Origin: Gemmatimonadota bacterium
GTDB taxonomy: Bacteria > Gemmatimonadota > Gemmatimonadetes > Gemmatimonadales > Gemmatimonadaceae
Length of the DNA: 64,000 bases
NCBI GenBank assembly: GCA_028287305.1
Contig: JAQBPX010000021.1
Coordinates: forward strand, 1-64,000
Reading direction: 5' to 3'
In this document: positions 27,032 through 34,846 of the stretch, in pieces
Numbering within the stretch: position 1 is the stretch's first letter
Layout of the letters: each line of letters starts with the position of its first letter
Notes under the pieces: generated by a model
The model's input: only the letters and a program-made list of their open reading frames with translations
Databases searched by the model: none
Told to the model about the DNA's origin: nothing
Made by a program: the position numbers and the translations under genes

Positions 27032-27060
27032 AAATTAGAGATGGCTGGGGGTGAAAGCAA
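27032..27060 (-). promoter_or_regulatory. Sigma70-type promoter upstream of rny
   Basis: Minus-strand TTGCTT (27055-27060), a 17-base spacer and TAATTT (27032-27037). The -10 is identical to that of the promoter at 12094-12122. It lies in the zapA-rny gap, so rny begins a new transcription unit. Confidence 0.65.
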
Positions 27061-27174
27061 GGAACGGGGGCGCCGGAGGCCTGCGCGCCGGGGCCCTTCT
27101 CCTCGGACTTGCGCGGACCAACTGAAGCGGACTTCCGCGGATACTGCCACAGCAACGCTTTTGAAACTGCCGTT

Positions 27175-27294
27175 CAACTCACCCACTTCTCATGGACGAC
27201 GTGATCGTTGAGGAAAGCAGTTCCCAGAGCAGTGAGTTGTAGTCTCCGCGCCCTTTTCCGCCCTTCAGTCCGCGCCGTTTTCCGAGGAAACGGC
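27175..27294. repeat. Hairpin-rich intergenic stretch between zapA and the rny promoter
   Basis: The 255 bases between the rny promoter and the zapA stop contain no credible gene. They contain the inverted repeats CAACTCAC (27175-27182) with GTGAGTTG (27231-27238), and GCCGTTT (27274-27280) with AAACGGC (27288-27294). Neighbouring GCGGAC and AACTGCC-like words resemble those in the gaps at 13371-13680, 33798-33889 and 57179-57265. Confidence 0.45.
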
Positions 27295-27315
27295 CCCGGC
27301 GCGCCGAGCCCGGAC

Positions 27316-27609
27316 CTAAGAGCGCTTCGCCGGGGGCAGAAGGCGGCGGACATCGGAAGCCAGCACCGCCATCGACCCGCTCAGCTCCTCGGAGGCGGCA
27401 CGCGCCTCGAACAGCTCGCTGGTCACCTGCAGCGCGGCCAGGACGATGGCGCGATTGGTCTCGACCACCAGGCCATTCATCTGCACCTGGCGGATGAGCT
27501 GGTCAAGGTGCTGGGCGACCGCGCGCGTGAAGTCGGGCGACGCCTCGCTCCGGATCGTGTAATCCTCGTTGAGGATCGTCACCTTCACCGAGTGCTTCTT
27601 GCCGCTCAT
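27316..27609 (-). CDS. zapA: Cell division protein ZapA
   Basis: 97-residue FtsZ-ring stabiliser. The N-terminal KKHSVKVTILNEDYTIRSEAS is the conserved ZapA beta-strand region, followed by FTRAVAQHLDQLI and a helical tail with VLAALQVTSELFEA that forms the tetrameric coiled coil. The ATG overlaps the preceding small gene by four bases. It is the last gene of the infC-zapA cluster, and the next 457 bases to rny hold no gene. Confidence 0.92.
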   Translation of the reverse strand: MSGKKHSVKVTILNEDYTIRSEASPDFTRAVAQHLDQLIRQVQMNGLVVETNRAIVLAALQVTSELFEARAASEELSGSMAVLASDVRRLLPPAKRS

Positions 27610-27908
27610 CGCTCACCGTCGCGTTCCGCCTGCTGGCGGAGAAAGTGGACCCGGTCGAGCATGTTCTTTGTGCGCTCGGTGGCCGCCTCGAGGCGGGAGC
27701 GGAGCGCCGCGTTCTCGTGCTCCAGCTCCGTGACGCGCTCCCGCGAGTCCGCGCCCGTGGTCACCTCTGCCCCGCCCTCCAGCTCCTTGAGCCGAGCCTC
27801 GGCCAGGAGCGCGCGGCGGCGGAAGCCCGCGAGCTCATCGCCCAGGTGACGGACGAGGGTCTCGAGCTCCCGGTAGGCGCGCAGTTCAGGTCGATCGCTG
27901 TCTGACAT
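27606..27908 (-). CDS. Small coiled-coil protein upstream of zapA, ZapB-like
   Basis: 100 residues with no recognised domain. Heptad-patterned Leu/Ala/Glu/Arg from about 25 to 95 (ELEHENAALRSRLEAA, MLDRVHFLRQQAE) predict one long coiled coil. It overlaps zapA by four bases and the end of pheT by 23 bases. Size, coiled coil and tight linkage to zapA suggest a division-ring partner in the style of ZapB; this is inference from context. Confidence 0.7.
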   Translation of the reverse strand: MSDSDRPELRAYRELETLVRHLGDELAGFRRRALLAEARLKELEGGAEVTTGADSRERVTELEHENAALRSRLEAATERTKNMLDRVHFLRQQAERDGER

Positions 27909-30333
27909 TCAGCTCGCTTTCGAGGACCCCGAGAATCCTGGACCTTCTGCCATCGATTTCCTTGTCGCGTAGAGTGCGCTCCGGATGACGGAAGGTCAAC
28001 CGCCACGCCACACTCCGCGCGCCAGCCTCGACTCCCTCGCCGGTGTATTCGTCGAACAACTCCAGCCGCTCGAGCATCTCGCCAGCGGTCCGGCGGATCA
28101 CGGCCTCGACCTCGGACGCGAGGCGCCCCGCGGGCAACAGCAGCGCCAGGTCGAACTCGGCCGCCGGCGTGGATGGCTGTGGCGTGAAGGTGAAGGGCGC
28201 GCGAGTAATGGCTGCCGGCGCGACGCCGTGCACATTCGCGCCAGGCGCGGCGACCGGCGCGGCGCTCAGCGTCGCCAGTCGCAACTCCACGCCGAACGCA
28301 GGCGCCGCCCACACCGGCGCGTCGAGCGACACGCGTGAGACGTGACCCACCTCGTCGCCATCCACGGAAATCGTCCAGAGCGCGTGCTCACTGCCCGCCA
28401 GGCTCGCGTCGCGACCGGCGAAGGCCACCTCGACCAGGCGCTCGGCGATCGCCTTCGCATCCCACTCGTCATAGCGCGCGGCCTGCGTGTCGGTGAAGTG
28501 CCGCGGCGCGCGACGTCCCATCACGAGCGCAGCGACGCGGAGCTCCTCGACGGGAAGCGATCCCTCGCCCGGCGCGAACGTGCTCCCGATCTCGAACAAC
28601 CGCACGTCGCCCTGCATCTGCGCCAGGTTGTACTCGGCGCGGCGCGCGAGCGTGTCGAGCACGTCGCGGCGCAGGTATGCTTCCGTCTCAGAAAGAGGGT
28701 TGGACACGCGGGCGAAGCCCTCCGGCGCGCCCTTCACGAACGGCATCGCGCGCGTCTCGAGCAGGCCGAGCGAGACGAGCGCATCACGCACGCGATGGCC
28801 CAGCGTCCACATCGGGTCATCGGGCACGGTGCCCGGCCGGAACGGCCGCAGCTCGTTCGGGAACGCATCGTAGCCGCGCAGTCGCGCCACTTCCTCGACC
28901 AGGTCGATCTCGCCGCTGATGTCCTCGCGCCAGCTCGGCGCGATCACCGACAGCGACGCGCCATCGGTGCCCGCTTCCACCCTGAATCCGATCGACGTGA
29001 GGTATCGCGCCGAATCCTCCGCGCTCACCGCATCGCCCAGCACGCGCGCGATGCGCGAGATGCGCAGCACGATCGGCGCCCGCGCAGGCTCGGGCAGGTA
29101 GACGTCGGCGGGCGTCGAGATGCTGGTGCCACCGGCGACGGCGACGATGAGCTGCACCAGTCGCTCGAGGGCAACCGGTGCGAGCTCGGGGTCGACCGCG
29201 CGCTCGAAGCGATAGCTCGCGTCGGTGGAGAGGCTGAGCGCGCGACGGGCGGTGCGCGTGTGGCCGGCGTGAAAGTTCGCGACCTCGAGGAACAGGTCGG
29301 TGGTGCCCTCGGTGACCTCGCTCTCCTTGCCGCCCATGACGCCCGCGACCGCGTGCGGCCGCTCGGCGTCCGCAATTACGGGGATGCGCGCATCGAGCGT
29401 GCGCTCGACGCCGTCCAGCGTGTGGAGGACCTCCCCCGCCTTCGCCTTTCGCACGACGACGCTCGTGGTGCCCTTGTCGTCGACGCCGAGCTTCGCGAGG
29501 TCGAACGCATGCACCGGCTGCCCGAGCTCATGCAGGATGTAGTTCGTGGCATCCACCACGTTGTTGATCGAGCGAACGCCCACCGACGTGACGCGCGCCA
29601 CGAGCCACTCGGGGCTGGGGCCGACCGTCACTCCGCGCACCACCACGCCCATGTAGCGACGCGCGAGCTCCCTGTCCTCCACGTGGATCACGGCGGAACC
29701 GGTGCGCGCGGCGCGAGCCTTCCGCTCGGGCGCGGGGCAGGCGACGTCTCCACCGGGAATCGGCGGCAGCGCAAGCGGCACACCGGTGAGCGCGGAGATC
29801 TCGCGCGCGATGCCCAGGTGCGAGAGCAGGTCCGGGCGATTGGCGCCGACGTCGATCACCACCTGGGTGTCCCCGACGGGCATCGCCTGCAGGAGCGGCG
29901 TGCCGAGCGGCACGTCCACGTCGAGGCGCATGATGCCCTCGTGATCCTGGCCGAGCCCCAGCTCGCGCGCCGAGCAGAGCATGCCATTCGAGAGGGCGCC
30001 GCGAATCTTCCGTCGCTCGAGCTTGAGGCCGTTCGGCATGGTGGTGCCGGTGGGCGCGAACGGGTACAGCGCGCCGGCCTGCACGTTGGGCGCGCCGCAG
30101 ACGACGTCGAGCAGCTCCCCGGTGCCCATGTCCACCTTGTTCACCGACAGGTGGTCGGAGTCCGGGTGCGGCGCGGTGGTGACCACGCGCGCGACGACTA
30201 TGGCGGCGAGGTCCTGGCGCAGCGGGATGAGCTCATCCACCGTGGCGGTGTGCGCGGTGAGGAGGTCACGCAGCTGCGCGGGCGTCTGGTGAAATGGCAC
30301 CAGCGCGCGCAGCCATTCATACGACGCGTTCAT
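27886..30333 (-). CDS. pheT: Phenylalanine--tRNA ligase beta subunit
   Basis: 815 residues. From the N-terminus there is an EMAP/OB tRNA-binding domain (VVARVVTTAPHPDSDHLSV), the B3/B4 editing domain (GNRP-like VGANRPDLLSHLGIAREI), B5 (RLRGYDAFP and preceding segment), the catalytic-like core and a C-terminal ferredoxin-like anticodon-binding domain ending near LRDKEIDGRRSRILGVLES. The ATG 30333 overlaps the pheS stop by four bases, the usual coupling for this heterotetramer. Confidence 0.97.
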   Translation of the reverse strand: MNASYEWLRALVPFHQTPAQLRDLLTAHTATVDELIPLRQDLAAIVVARVVTTAPHPDSDHLSVNKVDMGTGELLDVVCGAPNVQAGALYPFAPTGTTMPNGLKLERRKIRGALSNGMLCSARELGLGQDHEGIMRLDVDVPLGTPLLQAMPVGDTQVVIDVGANRPDLLSHLGIAREISALTGVPLALPPIPGGDVACPAPERKARAARTGSAVIHVEDRELARRYMGVVVRGVTVGPSPEWLVARVTSVGVRSINNVVDATNYILHELGQPVHAFDLAKLGVDDKGTTSVVVRKAKAGEVLHTLDGVERTLDARIPVIADAERPHAVAGVMGGKESEVTEGTTDLFLEVANFHAGHTRTARRALSLSTDASYRFERAVDPELAPVALERLVQLIVAVAGGTSISTPADVYLPEPARAPIVLRISRIARVLGDAVSAEDSARYLTSIGFRVEAGTDGASLSVIAPSWREDISGEIDLVEEVARLRGYDAFPNELRPFRPGTVPDDPMWTLGHRVRDALVSLGLLETRAMPFVKGAPEGFARVSNPLSETEAYLRRDVLDTLARRAEYNLAQMQGDVRLFEIGSTFAPGEGSLPVEELRVAALVMGRRAPRHFTDTQAARYDEWDAKAIAERLVEVAFAGRDASLAGSEHALWTISVDGDEVGHVSRVSLDAPVWAAPAFGVELRLATLSAAPVAAPGANVHGVAPAAITRAPFTFTPQPSTPAAEFDLALLLPAGRLASEVEAVIRRTAGEMLERLELFDEYTGEGVEAGARSVAWRLTFRHPERTLRDKEIDGRRSRILGVLESELNVRQRST

Positions 30334-31379
30334 TGCGGGACCTGCTCCAGGAAGCGGACGTCGGAGTCGTACATCACGCGGATGTTCGGCAGGCCGTAGC
30401 GCTGCATCGCGATGCGCGCCGGGCCCATGCCGAACGCCCACCCGGTGTAACGCTCGCTGTCGATGCCCGCGGCCTCGAGGAGCGACGGATGCACCATGCC
30501 GCTGCCGAGGATCTCGGTCCAGCCCGTGCCCTTGCACACCGGACAGCCGGCGCCCCGGCAGAGCTGGCATTCCACGTCCATCTCGGCGGAGGGCTCGGTG
30601 AAGGGGAAATAGCTCGGGCGGAAGCGGGTCTTCGCGGTGCCGAAGAGGCGCTTCGCGAAGAGCGAGAGGGTCGCCTTGAGGTCCACGAACGAGATGCCCT
30701 CGTCCACGGACAGGCCCTCTATCTGGGAGAACATCGGCGCGTGCGAGGCGTCGAAGAAGTCGCGGCGATAGACGTTGCCCGGCACGAGGATGCGGATCGG
30801 CGGCGCGTAGCTCTGGAGGGTGCGCATCTGCACGGGCGACGTGTGCGTGCGCAGCAGCACGTCATCACCGAGGTAGAGCGTGTCGTGCGCGTCCAGCGCC
30901 GGATGGTCGGGCGGAAAGTTGAGCGCGGTGAAGTTGTACCAGTCCGTCTCCGCCTCCGGTCCGAGCGCGATGGTGAAGCCGATCTCGCGAAAGATCTCCG
31001 CGATCTCGTCGATCACGAGCGACACCGGGTGCTTCGCCCCCTTCCACGGATGGCGCGCGGGCATGCTCGGGTCGGCGAGCGCCGAGCGGTTGTCGGCGGC
31101 GGACAGCGCGAGCTTCCGCTCGGCGTGCAGCGACTCGAGGCGCACCTTCACCTCGTTGAAGCGCTTGCCGGCGGCGGGCTTCTCGGGGGCGGGAATGGCG
31201 CGCAATCCCTGCTGCAGTGCCTTGAGGGCGCCGCGGGCGTCGCCGAGGAAGGCGATGCGTGCGTCCTCGAGGGCGCCGGCGTCGGCTGCGCCGGAGAGCG
31301 CTGCCACGCCTTCACCCTCGATGCGCTGCGCCTCGGAGAGAAATTCGGAAATGGACACGAGTCTGGTAGTTGGCTGCAT
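30330..31379 (-). CDS. pheS: Phenylalanine--tRNA ligase alpha subunit
   Basis: Catalytic alpha subunit (349 residues from ATG 31379). Class II motifs are present: HPVSLVIDEIAEIFREIGF, THTSPVQMRTL, PGNVYRRDFFDASH and the C-terminal GMGPARIAMQRYGLPNIRV. A Cys-rich insertion (CQLCRGAGCPVCKGTGW) resembles a zinc site seen in some PheS. The start lies inside three copies of an octamer (31374-31401); a GTG at 31382 is in frame just before. No ribosome-binding site is visible. Confidence 0.96.
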   Translation of the reverse strand: MQPTTRLVSISEFLSEAQRIEGEGVAALSGAADAGALEDARIAFLGDARGALKALQQGLRAIPAPEKPAAGKRFNEVKVRLESLHAERKLALSAADNRSALADPSMPARHPWKGAKHPVSLVIDEIAEIFREIGFTIALGPEAETDWYNFTALNFPPDHPALDAHDTLYLGDDVLLRTHTSPVQMRTLQSYAPPIRILVPGNVYRRDFFDASHAPMFSQIEGLSVDEGISFVDLKATLSLFAKRLFGTAKTRFRPSYFPFTEPSAEMDVECQLCRGAGCPVCKGTGWTEILGSGMVHPSLLEAAGIDSERYTGWAFGMGPARIAMQRYGLPNIRVMYDSDVRFLEQVPQ

Positions 31380-31401
31380 CACTGCATCACTGCATCACTG
31401 C
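31374..31401 (-). repeat. Octamer tandem repeat (TGATGCAG, 3.5 copies) at the pheS start
   Basis: On the minus strand each copy contains ATG-CAG-TGA, and the next ATG overlaps that TGA. Two minimal Met-Gln-stop frames therefore precede the pheS ATG, which is in the last copy. The array occupies the position where a ribosome-binding site would be. Confidence 0.9.
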
Positions 31402-31408
31402 CCACTGG

Positions 31409-31455
31409 AAAATACAACACGGCGGCAGAACGACTGTCGTCGCGCTGCCGCCGTG
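31409..31455 (-). terminator. Intrinsic terminator/attenuator between rplT and pheS
   Basis: Minus strand: an 11-bp perfect stem (31445-31455 with 31418-31428), then TTGTATTTT. It lies 18 bases after the rplT stop and 30 bases before the pheS start codon, so it could end the ribosomal-protein transcript or attenuate pheST. Confidence 0.75.
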
Positions 31456-31473
31456 AGAACGAGCGAGGACTGC

Positions 31474-31839
31474 TTACGCCGCTGCGTTCAGCGCGGTGCG
31501 CGCTGCTTCCGCGATGGCGGTAAAGGCGGCCGGATCGTGCACGGCGAGGTCGGCGAGGACCTTCCGGTCGATCTCGACGCCCGAGAGCTTGAGCCCGTGC
31601 ATGAAGACGCTGTAGCTCATGTCGTGCTGGTGAGCGGCAGCGTTGATGCGCTGGATCCAGAGGCGACGGAAGTCGCGCTTCTTGTTCTTGCGATCGCGGT
31701 ACGCGTACTTCCAGCCGCGCTCGACGTTTTCCTTCGCTGCCTTCCAGAGCTTGGACCGGGCACCGAAGCCGCCGCGAGCGGCCTTCATGATCTGCTTCTT
31801 GCGCTTGAGGCGCGGGACGTTGCTTACTGCGCGAGGCAT
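31474..31839 (-). CDS. rplT: 50S ribosomal protein L20
   Basis: 121 residues, all alpha and basic. MPRAVSNVPRLKRKKQI, FGARSKLWKAAKENVERGW, YRDRKNKKRDFRRLWIQRIN and SYSVFMHGLKLSGVEI are the conserved L20 blocks. It is the primary 23S binder and, in several bacteria, the autorepressor of the infC-rpmI-rplT operon. Here it follows rpmI by 15 bases. Confidence 0.98.
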   Translation of the reverse strand: MPRAVSNVPRLKRKKQIMKAARGGFGARSKLWKAAKENVERGWKYAYRDRKNKKRDFRRLWIQRINAAAHQHDMSYSVFMHGLKLSGVEIDRKVLADLAVHDPAAFTAIAEAARTALNAAA

Positions 31840-31854
31840 GGTCGGTTTCTCCCG

Positions 31855-32052
31855 TTATGCCTGAATGAGGCGACGAATGCGCTTCTGCTCGCCATTCGTG
31901 GCGATCAGGCCCGCCTGGCGCAGGCGGCGCTTCCGCTTGGAGGTCTTCTTGGTCAGGATGTGGCTCTTGAAGGCCTTGTAACGGCGGACCTTGCCGGTCC
32001 CCGTCATCTTGAAGCGCTTCTTGGCGCCCTTGTGCGTCTTCATCTTGGGCAT
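31855..32052 (-). CDS. rpmI: 50S ribosomal protein L35
   Basis: 65 residues: [40 protein letters not shown] and [15 protein letters not shown] match L35. It sits 11 bases after infC in the universal infC-rpmI-rplT order. Confidence 0.97.
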   Translation of the reverse strand: MPKMKTHKGAKKRFKMTGTGKVRRYKAFKSHILTKKTSKRKRRLRQAGLIATNGEQKRIRRLIQA

Positions 32053-32063
32053 AACACGCTCGC

Positions 32064-32579
32064 TTATTTGGGCGTCAGGATCATCGTCATGGACTTGCCT
32101 TCCAGCCGACCCGCGCTCTCGATCTTCGCGACGTCGGCCAGTGCTGCTGCAACGCGCTCGAGTACCGCCTGTCCGAGCTCGGGATGCGCGACCTGTCGAC
32201 CACGGAACATCATGGTCACCTTCACCTTGTTCTTCTCGTCGAGGAAGCGCCGGGCATGGCGCGTCTTCGTCTCGAAGTCGTGATCATCGATGCCGGGACG
32301 GTACTTCACTTCCTTGAGCTCGATGACGTGCTGCTTCTTCTTGGCGACCCGGGCCTGCTTCGCCATCTCGAACTTGTACTTGCCGTAGTCCATGATGCGG
32401 ACGACGGGGGGTCTCGCGGTGGCCGCGACCTCCACGAGGTCGAGTCCCAGTTCCTCGGCCATTCTCAGGGCATCCTCGACGGCGAGGATGCCAAGCTGTG
32501 AGCCGTCGGCGCCGATGACGCGAAGTGGGCTGATGCGGATCTGGCGATTGACCCGCACGCGCTTCGTGGTGTCCTGGAT
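32064..32579 (-). CDS. infC: Translation initiation factor IF-3 (AUC start proposed)
   Basis: IF-3 (171 residues) keeps the 30S subunit free and checks start codons. The N-domain [17 protein letters not shown] with [16 protein letters not shown] and [16 protein letters not shown], and the C-domain [16 protein letters not shown] and [12 protein letters not shown], are canonical. No ATG, GTG or TTG fits the expected N-terminus. ATC at 32579, 9 bases after GAGG, gives the right length and matches the known habit of infC to start at AUU/AUC/AUA so that IF-3 represses itself. A GTG 24 bases further in is a weaker alternative. Confidence 0.93.
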   Translation of the reverse strand: MQDTTKRVRVNRQIRISPLRVIGADGSQLGILAVEDALRMAEELGLDLVEVAATARPPVVRIMDYGKYKFEMAKQARVAKKKQHVIELKEVKYRPGIDDHDFETKTRHARRFLDEKNKVKVTMMFRGRQVAHPELGQAVLERVAAALADVAKIESAGRLEGKSMTMILTPK

Positions 32580-32600
32580 ACCCGTATTCCTCGTTGGGAG

Positions 32601-32637
32601 AAAACCAAAACGGACTCCCCAGGAGTGCGGGAGTCCG
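32601..32637 (-). terminator. Terminator hairpin in the infC leader (attenuator)
   Basis: Minus strand: 9-bp stem CGGACTCCC/GGGAGTCCG with a 9-base loop, followed at once by TTTTGGTTTT. It ends about 20 bases before the infC start codon and lies within the leader, so it most likely acts as an attenuator for infC-rpmI-rplT. Confidence 0.75.
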
Positions 32638-32772
32638 TAACGAGACGATGCGCCGCGTGTGCACACGGGGGCATCGATCCGAGTTCGACTCCTGCAGCAC
32701 GCCTCGCCGAGGCGAGGGCCGGAGGGTGGAGGCGGCATCGTGTCCGCCCCGCTTGTCCTTGTTGTATGGGTA

Positions 32773-32801
32773 AACCTAAGTGCCAGTTCGAGTTGATACA
32801 A
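32773..32801 (-). promoter_or_regulatory. Putative promoter of the infC operon
   Basis: Minus-strand TTGTAT (32796-32801), a 17-base spacer and TAGGTT (32773-32778) predict a start near 32766 and a leader of about 187 bases. That leader contains a hairpin around the CGTGTGCACACG palindrome (flanks CGATGC/GCATCG, near 32646-32676) and then the terminator at 32601-32637. Confidence 0.55.
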
Positions 32802-32818
32802 GGGGGCGAAGGGGCACA

Positions 32819-32851
32819 GGGGCTGGGGAATTAGGGCACTGCCCCAGCCCC
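32819..32851. terminator. GC-only hairpin after the MBL-fold gene
   Basis: A 10-bp stem GGGGCTGGGG/CCCCAGCCCC (32819-32828 with 32842-32851) lies just after the stop codon of the MBL gene and before the infC promoter. No T-run follows. The same stretch contains imperfect CCCCAGC heptamers. Confidence 0.45.
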
Positions 32852-32859
32852 CCAGCCCC

Positions 32860-33732
32860 TCAGCCCCCGAGCTCCTGCAGTACGACGGCTTTACCGTCGG
32901 ACTGCAATCGCCCCCAGCAGTTCACCGCGTCGTGCTCGAAGACCACCAGCCACTCCTCATCCACGGCCCGGGCCACCAGGCGGCGCTTGGACTCGAGCGT
33001 CACGAGCGGCTCCACGTCGTAGCCCATGATCCAGGGGAGCGGCAGGTGTGAACTGGTCGGGATGAGGTCGGCTGGAAAGAATGCGACCTCCCCGCCCGAC
33101 CGAACGATCACGCCCTGATGGTTGGGGGTGTGTCCCGGCGCCATCACGAGCTCGATGCCCGGCGCTACTTCGCGGTCGCCCTGCGTGAAGTCGACCAACC
33201 CCGCCTCCATCAGGGGCATGTAGTTGTGCGGGAAGTAGCTGGCCGAGGTGCGCTCGTTCGCGCGCTGGGCGTACTCGAGCTCCCCGGAGTTGATCACGTA
33301 CCGTGCATTGGGGAAGCTCGGCACCGTGATCCCCTCGTCATTTCGCCGGGTGTTGCCCCCGGCGTGGTCGAAGTGGAGGTGCGTGTCGATCACCATGGTG
33401 ACGTCGGCCGGCGAGAAGCCCAGTGCACGAATGCCGTCCTCGAGGTGCGTGTCGCCGTGCGCGCCCTGGTTCACGATCCCATAAATCGACTCGAACTTCT
33501 CGGACTCCTTGTTGCCCGATCCCGTGTCGATGAGCACCAGGCCACGATCGTGCTCGATGAGCAGCGTGCGCATCGAGAGCGGGATGCGATTCTTCTCGTC
33601 GGGCGCGATGCGCCGCTCCCATAGCGTCTTCGGCACCACGCCGAACATCGCACCGCCATCCAGCATCTGGAGGCCGGCCTCGATCGCGTGGATCCTGATC
33701 GTGCCGAGAGTCCTGCTTCGAGTGAGTGGCAT
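32860..33732 (-). CDS. MBL-fold metallohydrolase
   Basis: 290-residue metallo-beta-lactamase-fold hydrolase of unknown substrate. The metal ligands THLHFDHAGG (118-123 core), GHTPN and a later FEHD are present, with a preceding LVLIDTGSG. The fold covers lactonases, glyoxalase-type and N-acyl homoserine lactonase-like enzymes. The spacing HLHFDH ... PGHTPNHQG ... FEHD suits a lactonase-like group, but I would not assign a substrate. The ATG is 6 bases from a TATCCT hexamer. Confidence 0.85.
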   Translation of the reverse strand: MPLTRSRTLGTIRIHAIEAGLQMLDGGAMFGVVPKTLWERRIAPDEKNRIPLSMRTLLIEHDRGLVLIDTGSGNKESEKFESIYGIVNQGAHGDTHLEDGIRALGFSPADVTMVIDTHLHFDHAGGNTRRNDEGITVPSFPNARYVINSGELEYAQRANERTSASYFPHNYMPLMEAGLVDFTQGDREVAPGIELVMAPGHTPNHQGVIVRSGGEVAFFPADLIPTSSHLPLPWIMGYDVEPLVTLESKRRLVARAVDEEWLVVFEHDAVNCWGRLQSDGKAVVLQELGG

Positions 33733-33738
33733 TCGAGA

Positions 33739-33744
33739 AGGATA
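33739..33744 (-). promoter_or_regulatory. Putative -10 box (TATCCT) of the MBL gene
   Basis: Minus-strand TATCCT lies 6 bases before the ATG at 33732, predicting a leaderless message. A small inverted repeat (CTCCGG/CCGGAG, 33745-33760) lies directly upstream. Confidence 0.5.
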
Positions 33745-33797
33745 CTCCGGTGCGCCGGAGGCGAAAAGCGTCGCGGGGACCAGGGCGGATCACTGCT

Positions 33798-33889
33798 GGA
33801 CAACGACTGGAAAACGGCAACGACCTGAGAAATGGCAGCGGCTGTCTGCGAATTATCCGTCGTTCTCCCTTTTTCCTCCGCCGTTGTCC
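33798..33889. repeat. Imperfect long inverted repeat between the DnaQ-like and MBL genes
   Basis: Arms 33798-33824 and 33859-33889 both start with GGACAACG when read inward and share AAAA and AACGAC words. The right arm contains TCCGCCGTTGTCC, identical to a 13-mer in the element at 57179-57265. The 195-base gap contains no gene. Confidence 0.6.
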
Positions 33890-33927
33890 CCCCCAGGCAG
33901 TTACGCCCAGGCGCTGGAAACTCGAAG

Positions 33928-34836
33928 CTAGGCGGTGGTATCCCTCGACACCGGCTGCGGCATGGCGGGCGGACGGCGGCGCTTCGGCTTCGTGCTGCGC
34001 GTGCCCAGCAGCTGCTCGATGTGCTCCCAGCTCGTATGCCCGCGATCGCGCGCGTCGGCCAGCAGCCGCAGCAGCACGTGCGCCGTGGCCACCGCATCGC
34101 CGCCCGCGCGATGGCGCGCGCCGATGTCGATGCCATAGTGCGCAGTGACTCCGTCCAGCGAGCGGCTGCGCAGCTGCGGCAGGAGCTTCCGCGCCAGCCG
34201 CACCGTGCACAGCCGCCGTCCCTCCAGCTGGCGTCCCGTGGCGCGCTGCACTTCGGAGTCCACGAACTTCCAGTCGAACAGCGCGTTGTGCGCCACGAAG
34301 ACATGGCCCTCGAGCACCGAGAGCAGCTTGTCGCAGATGTCCGCGAACCGCGGCTGGTCCTTCACCATGTCCCACGAGATGTTCGTGAGCCGCGAGATAT
34401 ACGACGGAATGGCGCGCCCCGGATTGACGAGCGTCTCGTAGACAGCGGTCACCTGGCCGTCGCGCACCACCACTGCCGCTATCTCGGTGATGCGATCGTC
34501 CATGTGCGCGCGCGTGCCGGTCGTCTCCACGTCCACCACCACGTAGCTGAGCGCGCGCAGCTCCTCGGCGATCACCGTGGGCTCGAACTCCTCCGGGCGC
34601 CTGAGGCGCCAGCGACCGTCGGCGTCCCGCAGGATGGTCTCGTGGCCCGCGAAGAGCGTGCGCGCCAGGTGCTCCGCCACCATCTGCGGCGCATTCGGGA
34701 GCTGGCAGACGTACGACACGAGCGACTGCGCGTCGGCGGGACCCGTCGAGAGGAAGTTGAGCGCGCGGTCGCCGAGTATCGTGCGCGCCTCGCGCGTGGC
34801 GACGCCGCCGCTGGATGTGGGTGCGACCTGCTGCAT
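33928..34836 (-). CDS. DnaQ-like 3'-5' exonuclease (DNA polymerase III epsilon family)
   Basis: 302-residue DEDDh exonuclease. Residues about 98-107 read YVVVDVETTG (Asp 102, Glu 104). ITEIAAVVVRDG, FVAHNALFDWKFV and a C-terminal HRAGGDAVATAHVL supply the remaining acidic and His residues. The N-terminal about 80 residues form a small helical/winged-helix-like domain, and the C-terminus is basic and Pro-rich. The replicative epsilon subunit is usually shorter, so this may be a repair nuclease. It starts 10 bases after arcA ends and is probably co-transcribed with it. Confidence 0.88.
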   Translation of the reverse strand: MQQVAPTSSGGVATREARTILGDRALNFLSTGPADAQSLVSYVCQLPNAPQMVAEHLARTLFAGHETILRDADGRWRLRRPEEFEPTVIAEELRALSYVVVDVETTGTRAHMDDRITEIAAVVVRDGQVTAVYETLVNPGRAIPSYISRLTNISWDMVKDQPRFADICDKLLSVLEGHVFVAHNALFDWKFVDSEVQRATGRQLEGRRLCTVRLARKLLPQLRSRSLDGVTAHYGIDIGARHRAGGDAVATAHVLLRLLADARDRGHTSWEHIEQLLGTRSTKPKRRRPPAMPQPVSRDTTA

Positions 34837-34846
34837 CAGTCGCCGC

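Noticed and set aside
26859-27315. 6S RNA between zapA and rny
   Set aside because: The location is suggestive from other bacteria, but I could not see the long irregular hairpin with a central bubble; left only as a hypothesis to test.
32671-32700. tRNA-like T-arm (GAGTTCGACTC) in the infC leader
   Set aside because: No acceptor or anticodon arm can be paired around it on either strand.
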